From NCBI RefSeq assembly GCF_037126465.1, contig NW_026999326.1, positions 620,001 to 684,000 of the forward strand: 64,000 nt of DNA, read 5' to 3'. Shown here in pieces: positions 56,086 to 64,000 of this stretch. Source of the stretch: Ornithodoros turicata. Lineage: Eukaryota; Arthropoda; Arachnida; Ixodida; Argasidae. Position numbers and translations under genes: made by a program. How positions within the stretch are numbered: position 1 is the first letter of the stretch; every line of letters starts with the position of its first letter. The notes below the pieces were generated by a model, which did no database searches, was not told the origin of the DNA, and was given only the letters and a program-made list of their open reading frames with translations.

Positions 56086-58115
56086 TGTGATCTACAGGGA
56101 CTTGACTCCCCTCTTCGTATACACTTCAACTACATGTTACGTGTAACCTAGGAATGCTGTTATGTGGGTGGAGTGGCTAGTTTGCCACAGTACCATAAAT
56201 AGAAACACAAATGGCTGATAAATCTGCTACAGAATCTGGGCCAAGACGATGAGCACTTGGAATCATCACAGTTTTTAGTACCATGCAAAGGAAAATAGAG
56301 TAAAGTACCCTCAAATTTTGTACTACTTTTTCTGAATTACTTGTAGTTATGCTGCAGCTACATAGGCAGCAGTTAAAATGCTACTCACAATTGCCAAAAC
56401 TTCATGCTAGCACTCAATTCTTTTTACAAAGTTTGGTTTGTAATGTGATGAATGTTTCGGTGACTTTCACAGGCCCGGTCTCACCAACTCTGGTTAACTG
56501 AACGAATATCGAGGGTTACCAATTCGTGAACTTAACAGACACTTCTTTTTTTTTTTCATCGGTGATGTGGTAAATATTTCAGTAATAATAACTCCTTTAG
56601 TGAAGCAGATAGTTTAATGACCGTTCATCTTAGTTCAGATGCTGAAAAGGTTGGTGAAACTGGGTCATTATGTAGCCTTTGTGTTCTGGAGCTGTGCAAT
56701 GGTTTTTCGAGGGATTCAAACTACAAAAAAGGTTAATAATAAAAAAAATATTGGCATACCTATCTACATACATGTCCCGGACAGCACGTAAGAAACTCAA
56801 CAGAATATAAATGTCATCATGACGTTGGTAAACAGACTGATACCGAAACAAATCGGAAGGGGAGGGCTGGGTTCCACGAATGAGCACTTGTTCACTGCCT
56901 CCTCTTGAAAGAAAACTAGGACCGAAACTCGCGTGCTCTCTCAGAGACCACCGCAATCCCCTCAAGACAGTGCCTTTTAGACGCGAAGTCGTCCCCCCTA
57001 GCTTTGAGCGTAGCTCAACTGTACCAAATTGGTGGCTCTGTTGAACAGTATGATGTCATTTGTTTTTATGATGAACAGTATGATGTCATTTGTACCGTTT
57101 CCAAGGCACTTTGTACAAGGGTTTTGTATGCCAGCAGTGTACTGTCTGCGAAAGGTAGTTTTCGTGTCCACTTCAAGAAGACAATTTTTAAGAGGCTTAG
57201 AGGACGCGAACTAATGTGTGATTTCCACTAAATATCAGAAGAGAGGTGCACACCTAAATACCTAAAACCCTCAACTCAATTAATTGTAGGATCAAAATTA
57301 CATGGGAATATACTGAGGTTTGTCTTGTTCACAAAAGATATCATTGCACAATCTGCAAAGGTCATTGGTAGTTGCCATGGCCTACATCAATCAAACGCTG
57401 CAAACCATTCATTGAGCATAGTCAGTCCGCGGTACGCAAAGTGAAAAGCGTTATTGCCCATTGTGAACATGGCCATGCAACAGTGCTTGCGGTTTTGCAT
57501 TTCTCACTAGTTTCTTTCATCACTTTGTTATGAGATGACTAATGCTTCGCCAATTCAACACGAGCATACTTTGTAACAACTACTTGGAACTTTGGAACAA
57601 CCTTGCAAAGCATATGTACTCCTATGCACTTCCTTTAATCGCTTGAGGAGTATTTCTCCCGTAACATATCTCAGCAGATGCAGCATGTCATGTAGGCAAC
57701 ACAATTTTGGCACAGTATTTGCTTGATATCTCCAACACGCAGAGATATCAAATCTTTGTGCCAAAATAGTGTGCCACGTGTCCGTGTAAAGACGAGTCGC
57801 TTAGATGGAATAGGTATAGCATCTTGATGTTGAATGCAAGAAGTTAATGTTTGACAACATATGTGTCATGGGTTAAATAGAGCAGTATATCATACACATC
57901 AGAAGAATGCCAACACTTCAGTGCTTTACCTTTACCTGTTATTCCAATGTTTACTCTCCCTTCTATTGGAATTATGTATTTCAGAATCATTTTTGTATTA
58001 TTGAATTTTAATTTGGCAATTCTTTCACATGTCTTGTGATAGACAGGTTAGCAATGTAAGCAGTGTTTATGTGCCTCTCACAACCTGCATCTTTATGCAA
58101 AAATAGTCCAAAAGC
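56086..58115. other. Spacer with hAT-related fragment
   Basis: About 56,640-57,020 resembles the interior of the hAT-like element at 37,960-38,300: the minus-strand frames share GGSEQV, TQPSPSDLF and SVYQ-HDD. A small inverted repeat (AGGCCCGGTCTCACCAACTC at ~56,472 and a reversed relative near 56,665) may be a ~195-bp MITE. ACAGTATGATGTCATTTGT is tandemly duplicated at ~57,046-57,092. No gene. Confidence 0.5.
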
Positions 58116-58132
58116 CGGGAGACGATATAACT

Positions 58133-58410
58133 AGACAAAAAAGTAGAGAACTCCGACTTAACATAGCAAAATAACAAAGTTTACTCAGACATTTCGTCCG
58201 TTATGCGACGGACATCATCAGTGCCAAACTGAACGAGAGATTGCACAACCGGTCACTATTTAAGGAGATGGGAGTATTGTTCGGGGAGGGGCCACGGTTT
58301 TTGTTACAAACCGAGGGGTCATCGCGTATGTGCCAAGACTCTAGAAGCTTCCTGTGTCCCCATCTTTGTTCTCTCTTGTTATGTTAAGTTGGAGTTCTCT
58401 ACTTTTTGTC
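58133..58410 (-). mobile_element. Penelope-like terminal fragment with hammerhead core
   Basis: 58,133-58,164 and 58,380-58,410 are inverted copies of GACAAAAAGTAGAGAACTCC and its continuation. Between them, on the minus strand, CTGATGA (58,221-58,215), a GTCCGT/ACGGAC stem and GAAA (58,195-58,192) give a full hammerhead-like core. No coding sequence is present. Confidence 0.55.
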
Positions 58411-59237
58411 TGCATTTTTATGTCTGAGGCTGTTTTTGTGACAAGAGGGCAAGGGTGCCGGCAACATGGCACATGTTCACAAAAATACAGAACCAGAGAG
58501 AGACACACACACACAAAAAGGACAGCATAACATAGTCCCAATCATTTTGTCGTGTCCTTTTTGCTGTGTCGTCTGTTCTACTTTTTTTCGTGTGTAGTTT
58601 CTGGATTTTAAGCCCAAGAGCAGTTGCTGTAGAGGATGCTGAGAACATGTGAAGCATACATTTTCTCATTCTCACATTATGCTGTAAGCAGTGTGAAATA
58701 CAACTCAAAAGGAATTTAATAAGAGACAAGTTGTCACCAAGATTAGTGTGGGAACATTGCAAAGGAAAAATAATTCTAAACCATAATGGATTCCTATCCT
58801 ATTTAATGATACAGTATCAGATGAAAGTTACTCAAATAATATTAAAGAAGTAACCGTCCAAATTATCAGTCAAACAGTGAAGCTGGATGCAGTACACTAC
58901 AATGTGTCACATGTAACAATATCAGTGTTTCGAAAACTGACACATAAACCTTAGGGAGGCCGCAATAGTCAAAGCGGGGGTTACCCACTTGGCGAAAAGA
59001 ACAAGCAGATGAAGTGAACGCAATATGCGACATAACCAAGGAAACTATCTCGCTACAACTGAATATATTGAAGTTGTTTTTAAAAAATAGAAGTTCAGTT
59101 CAGCGCACAAACACTCGGGAACCGAGCTAACGTGCTTTCCGTCAGGTCTGTCGCATTATTTCTCACTGTGTCATGACGGACCCCCTAACCTACAGCATAC
59201 GTCACTTGCGCACAGTAGTATAACATTTATATTATTG
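58411..59237. other. Unassigned spacer
   Basis: No gene or element recognised. A short CA run lies at 58,503-58,514. Confidence 0.4.
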
Positions 59238-59568
59238 TATATATGTCAGGGCGCACACAGGCAGAAGAAGAGGAAAGATATCAGCTGTCGCACACACAGC
59301 CACCCCGAAAACTATGTCCATCTTCGTTGATGCACCCACGAATCCACAGGAAGACCGCCGAGGCTTTCCCACTCGGATTAAGTACCTGTACCTTGAACTG
59401 TAAATATTTTGGTGTACACTCCAGAAAACGAGAACAATGGATTGCCGATTTCATAGGCGCGGCCATGCGAGCCGACAAGGACAGCTCAACAGAGGAGCAA
59501 TTTTAGGTGAACGCGAATGTGGCGCTAGTGGTGGGGCGCAACAATTTGCACTTTAAACGACGTAAAAC
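59238..59568 (+). repeat. Inverted-repeat family, plus copy
   Basis: Related to 61,450-61,800 in reverse orientation. Shared peptides in the matching frames include FVDA-TNPQE and the run following TRI, plus a GQ-NRGAILG end. This conservation of coding sense hints at an old exon, but I do not know the family. Confidence 0.65.
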
Positions 59569-59982
59569 ACAAAAAGTGAGAAGCGAGGATGCTTGTTTGC
59601 TCATTTGTCATTATTTGGGCCTGTGATCCACATCAGGGTTCAGAAAGGCTGCTAAATGCCGATGGCCGGCACAAGAAAAACGTGTTTGCAATGGTTTTTG
59701 TCCCGTTGCGGTTCAAGCGAATATACCTTTTTGCTGCTTCCTTCCTCTCTTTTATTACTTTTTTTCTTCATCGTTTTTTTACTATTGTCGGTTCGTTCCA
59801 GTGCCCTAGCTTGGAAAGCTGCTCCTGTTTACTTTCGGTATAAATCGGAATGTGAGGGCAGGGGGAACAGTCCACCGCTCCTCGAGTTTTCACGGTGGCT
59901 GTGCCCCCCTCCCCTGAATTTTCGTTCTGAGGACCTCTTTGTATATGCCGCACTTCTCAATCTCAAACTCCATGTCCTGGAA

Positions 59983-60363
59983 TGCGTTGCGTTGCGTTGC
60001 GTTAGGTTAGGTTAGGTTAGGTTAGGTTAGGTTAGGTTAGGTTAGGTTAGGTTGGGTGGGGTGGGGTGGGGTGGGGTAGGGTAGGGTAGGGAAGGTTCGG
60101 TTCGGTTCGGTTCGGTTCAGTTCGGTTCGGTTCGGTTCGGTTCGGTTAGGTTAGGTTAGGTTGGGTTGGGTTGGGTTGGGTTGGGTTGGGTTGGGTTGGG
60201 TTGGGTTGGGGTGGGGTAGGGTAGGGTAGGGTAGGGAAGGTTCGGTTCGGTTCGGTTCGGTCCGGTCCGGTTCGGGTTCGGTTCCGTTCGGGTCGGGTCG
60301 GGTCGGGCCGGGTCGGGGTAGGCTAGGGTAGGCTAGGCTAGGCTAGGGTAGGGTAGGGTAGGG
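59983..60363 (+). repeat. Interstitial telomere-like pentamer tract
   Basis: ~380 bp of uninterrupted G-rich pentamers. Canonical TTAGG runs for about ten copies (60,001-60,051) and reappears near 60,145-60,160. Between are homogeneous blocks of TTGCG, TTGGG, TGGGG, TAGGG, TTCGG, TCCGG/TCGGG and TAGGC. The block order TTAGG-TTGGG-TGGGG-TAGGG-GGAAGG-TTCGG occurs twice. TTAGG is the ancestral arthropod telomere repeat. The G-runs could form G-quadruplexes. Confidence 0.95.
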
Positions 60364-60789
60364 CTCGCTCCCGTTTGCCGTGATGGACTTCCGAGTTAGT
60401 GCGAGCAAGGCGAGCGAGGTATCTCCGTAGTGGAAAACCTGAAACGGTGCACTACAAACAAATGTCACCTCTGTGGATAATAATTTGAAGCATACAGATG
60501 AAGGATTCATCTCATATCTAAAACGATTGCCAGGTATTCTGCTCTTTCTGTTTCTCGAAAGAAAGGAAAACAACTTCATAAAAAAATATGTCTTAGTGAA
60601 TTGTGGAAATTAGAATGCCAAAATACCATGCAGATAAGGTTTTCCTCCACTCGCATACGCGTAAGTGCGAAGGTAATGTACACGTAGTCCTAGTTGTTTT
60701 ATTTTAAAAAAAATCTCTATTAAAAATGGCTACGACCACGAAGTATGCCTTTGTGGCACGTTCCCGTTTATTCTCTGTGTGTGTGTGTG
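60364..60789. other. Unassigned spacer
   Basis: No gene recognised. It ends in a GT microsatellite (60,774-60,792). Confidence 0.45.
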
Positions 60790-61085
60790 TGTTTCAGCTT
60801 GGACAAATTTTTATAAAAAGAGTCACGAGAGCACGTCATTTTCACAGTTGAGTTCTACGGGCGCGTATCTTTTCCAAGAAAGACTATAATGACAAATAAG
60901 GATGACTAATCAATTAAAAAATTAATTAACTCTAATAAGGACGTCTGGAACAAGAGCCAGATACCGATATGAGAGACTGTCCTAGTTAAAATCCACACCA
61001 CATTTAAAAATTTTGAAACACGTACGTGTATTAAAATATCCATCCCTGAATTTTGACATGCAAATGGGCCAAAACCGAAACCGTG
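60790..61085 (+). mobile_element. Half copy of the long-TIR element
   Basis: CAGTTGAGTTCTACGG, TTAATTAACTC, AGAGACTGTCCTAGTTAAAA and GAAACACGTACGTG follow the order of the left arm at 50,931-51,740, without the nested MITE. It is therefore an independent copy of that family. The opposite arm is missing. Confidence 0.7.
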
Positions 61086-61449
61086 GCAACCACGTTTGGG
61101 GTGGTGGTCTTCACGGTACGGGATCTGTATACTTCTGTATGTCAACTGCGCTCGCAACTATATTGCCTTGGCTCGGAAACCGTATGGTTCTGGAACGTAG
61201 AGAGAGGAAAAAGAACAACACAAGACTACAACAAGGGCACAAAACACGAATATACTTCAAGTACTCTTCTCCTTAGGGAAGCGAGCGATTTATTGACTCT
61301 ACGCTGCACTAGTGTAAGCGCGCTGAGCGGTTGAGGTGGAATTGGAATTAGAATTGGAAATGAATCAGAAATGATAAGAAATAATACTAAAAAGAAAAAG
61401 AATGAAAAAGCGTTATGATCGAGGCTGGTTCACTCACCGACGTGGGAGG
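61086..61449. other. Unassigned spacer
   Basis: No gene recognised. A simple GGAATTAGAATTGGAAATGA run lies near 61,340. Confidence 0.4.
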
Positions 61450-61800
61450 TAGTGCGGAAATTGTTGCACCGACGACTAGCGCCACGTTCGAACTTACCTA
61501 AAATTGCTCCTCTGTTGAACTGTCCTTCTCGGCTCGCATTGGCCGCGCCCATGAAATCAGCAATCAGCTGTTCTCGTTTTGTGGAGTGTGCACCAAACTG
61601 TTTGTAGTTCAAGCTACATGTATAGTTAATACGAGTGGGAGAGCTTCGGCAGTATTCCTGTGGATTCGTGAGTGCATCAACAAAGATGGGCATAGCTTTC
61701 GGGACGGCTGTGTGTGTGACAGCAGGTGTCTTTCTCTGTCTGTTACGTCGCGAGACAACTGAGATCACCGTCTGTGCGCGCTCAGGAAGCTTGAAATCTG
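61450..61800 (-). repeat. Inverted-repeat family, minus copy
   Basis: Partner of 59,238-59,568. The minus-strand frame 61,909-61,430 is open for 159 codons across it (MPIFVDALTNPQEYCRSSPT, then FGAHSTKREQLIADFMGA). The plus copy has lost that frame. The two copies sit either side of the telomere-like tract. Confidence 0.65.
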
Positions 61801-61847
61801 CCCTGATACATATACAGTAATATATACCTTTAATATACCCTGATACA

Positions 61848-64000
61848 TATACGGTCAATAAATTGAGACTTCCTCCACTGCAATCTTTCCCGGAGTTCAC
61901 AAGAGACACTGTTTGTGGATTTATGCCTTACATTTAATCTATCGCAGGTCGTTCCACATCCTACCCGAATAACTCATGCCACACAGTCAACACTTGACTT
62001 CGTTTGAACCTCCCATCCTGAGCACATCACTTCTTTGCATGTCACTGATGGTCTCACTGACCAGAAGGCCATTTTCTTCGATATCTCAAGTCGTCCAAAT
62101 GTTCGTAAATTCAACGATAAAACCATATACGACTACGCTAAAGCTAACTTCCAAGCCATCAACGAGGGTCTTGCAGCTCTGTATGAAAATTCCTTTCATG
62201 GCACCTCGCCTCACTCCATTGAGAATAACATGTCCCTCTTTCGTGACAACATAAACTACCTTACCGAGTACCATGTTCCAAAGAAAAGAGTGAAATATTA
62301 TGATCGCAATCCTTGGTTTACGAAAAGTCTCAAAATCTTGCTAACCAAGAAAAAGCGTTTATTCATGAAGGCAAAGCGTCTTGGCGACGACGTATCATGG
62401 GCTAAATTTCACTACTGTGAACGGGAATACAGACTCGTGAAGCAAAAGAACATTGATAAGACACATACCGTCCACCCCTATTGCACTCGACTTTCAGTAC
62501 ATTGTGCTGCTTGGATTCTTTTCATCCGTTTTCAACACCGATAACGGGTACACCCAAGCTCCATTATCAGTAATCGCCTCCTCACCTATGGTCCCCATTC
62601 ATATCAGCACTCATGGCATTTGTAAAATCATTGAGTCACTTAAGCTGTCGTCAAGTGCTGGTCCGGACTCTATTAACCCGAAGGTTCTATACAACACGAG
62701 ATCTATTTCCAGCAAGATTCTATGTTGCATATTTACTCAGTCACTCCAAGATTCTGCCATACCGCAGGACTGGAAGACGGCGAAGATTGTCCCTATTCAC
62801 AAATCAGGCAGCTGCCACATCGTTAATAACTACCGCCCCATTTGACTCACTTCTACAGTATGTAAAATTCTCGAACACATAATCTTCTCCAACATAGTTA
62901 AGTACTTTGAAGAAAAATGATTCTTCTATCCCTTGCAGCACGGGTTTCGAAAGCTCTTTTCGTGTGAAACTCGAGTAGCCAGTTTTGTTCACGACATCTT
63001 TCTCCACGCGGACAATAATCATCAGACTGACGCCGCTTTCTTAGGCTTTCGCAAGGCCTTTGATATGGTGCCGCACTCTAAGCTTCTATACAAACTCTCT
63101 CTGCTTAACCTCCACCCGTATGTCGTCCGTTGGATAGCTCAATTTCTGAGTAATCGTACGTTATTTGTTACTTGCAACAACCACCTATCCCCAAATGTAC
63201 CTGTGCTTTCTCGTGTCTCTCAGGGTTCAGTCCTCAGCCCTCTGCTTTTCCTTATCTGTATAAATTACCTTCCTTCATGCATATCTTCCACGATTCGTCT
63301 CTTTGCTGACGACTGTGCAGTGTACAGGCAAATCATCTCTCCTTCTGACAAACTAACCTTACAAAGCGACCTTTCACTAATCCGGCGTTGGTGCAATGAG
63401 TGGCAAATGCCTCTGAACATTGCAAAGTGTCGCATTTTGTCGTTTTCTCGAAGACGGGTCTCCTGTCTTCCTCCCTTCCCCTACACTCTAAGTGATATCA
63501 CATTAACTCGAGCAGATTCTCACAGATATGTTGGAATCCACCTTTCCTCCAACCTAATTTGGAACGAGCACATCAACCACATAATAACTAACGCTTCTCG
63601 CTCCCTAGGCTTTGTTAGACGCACCCTCAGGTTGGTGCCCTCCATCTTAAGCACCTAACCTTCACGGCTCTTCTACGAAGCAAGCTGGAATATGCATCAC
63701 CTATTTGGGAGCCTCCCCAAAAGTATCTCTGCGACGCCACAGAAGCCATCCAGAATCGGGCTGCACGTTTCATTTCCAACGACTACTAATTCAATACCTC
63801 TGTAACCGCATTAAAATCAAATCTTAATCTCGACTCACTCGAACATCGTCGCCGTCATGCCAAGTTAGGCCTCTTCCATAGGTTCTTTCTTGCCACCGCA
63901 CCAATCGCCCATCACCCGCTCGAGTGTGATTTTTCCTCGCATCGACCACACTAATAAGGTCACACGCTTTCATTGCAATACCAATGCATTATCCAGATCA
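61848..64000 (+). pseudogene. CR1/L2-like LINE, truncated at both ends
   Basis: Starts in the endonuclease C-terminus: DLCLTFNLSQVVPHPTRI and STLDFV (~61,915-62,000), then VTDGLTDQ. A linker with PWFTKSLKILLTKKKRLFMK (~62,310-62,370) follows. RT blocks are SSAGPDSINPKVL (~62,655), AKIVPIHKSGSC (62,785) and NNYRPI then a stop (~62,840). Next come QHGFRKLFSCETRVASFV (62,935), FRKAFDMVPHSKLL (~63,045) and VSQGSVLSPLLFLICIN (~63,215; GVPQG has become RVSQG). TIRLFADDCAVYR (~63,290) and YVGIHLSSNLIWNEHI (63,527) follow. Post-RT text continues to the window edge. Frameshifts near 62,460 and 63,650 and stops show it is dead. It is the same clade as the element at 31,318-33,000. Confidence 0.9.

Overview
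This is eukaryotic DNA, and it reads as an intergenic or heterochromatic stretch made mostly of transposable elements. I found no convincing host gene. Four observations point to an arthropod, most likely a tick or another chelicerate: tRNA-derived SINEs with the look of tick SINEs, a long tract built on the arthropod telomere pentamer TTAGG, Penelope-like elements, and a mix of CR1/L2-like and I-clade LINEs. The assignment is inferred from these families. It was not checked against a database.

Layout. 1-2.8 kb: a satellite array of ~290-bp units with a trimeric ~869-bp higher-order period. The minus strand at its left side looks like the end of an LTR followed by a tRNA-Trp-type primer site. 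3-5 kb: a hairpin and a small pogo-like MITE. 5.1-9.6 kb: a decayed I-clade LINE (plus), abutted by the 3' end of a CR1-like LINE (minus), then a tRNA-like SINE head and a hairpin. 11.2-18.2 kb: a very large inverted repeat (arms ~1.97 kb, loop ~1.9 kb) whose left arm alone carries a 1.1-kb insertion. 18.6 kb: a broken THAP domain. 20.1-24.6 kb: two ~1-kb elements in opposite orientation around a SINE and a 63-bp minisatellite.

25,351-29,740 is a P-element superfamily transposon, complete at its ends (41-bp perfect TIRs, 8-bp target duplication), with a THAP-domain transposase that is open for ~830 codons and then broken by frameshifts. 31.3-33.0 kb: a 5'-truncated CR1/L2-like LINE. 37.7-38.6 kb: a non-autonomous hAT-like element with an 8-bp target duplication. 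39,537-43,781: an apparently intact Ty1/copia retrotransposon (130-bp LTRs differing at 2 positions, 5-bp target duplication, one uninterrupted 1312-aa Gag-Pol). 44.6-45.3 kb: a LINE 3' fragment.

From 49 to 58.4 kb come Penelope-like fragments (reverse transcriptase and two GIY-YIG endonuclease domains) with several hammerhead-ribozyme-like motifs, a long-TIR element with a MITE nested in one arm, and further LINE and hAT debris. 59.98-60.36 kb holds a ~380-bp interstitial telomere-like pentamer tract, lying between two inverted ~330-bp repeats. The window ends inside a second CR1/L2-like LINE. The elements do not form a pathway. What the window records is an order of insertions, several of them nested and datable relative to one another.
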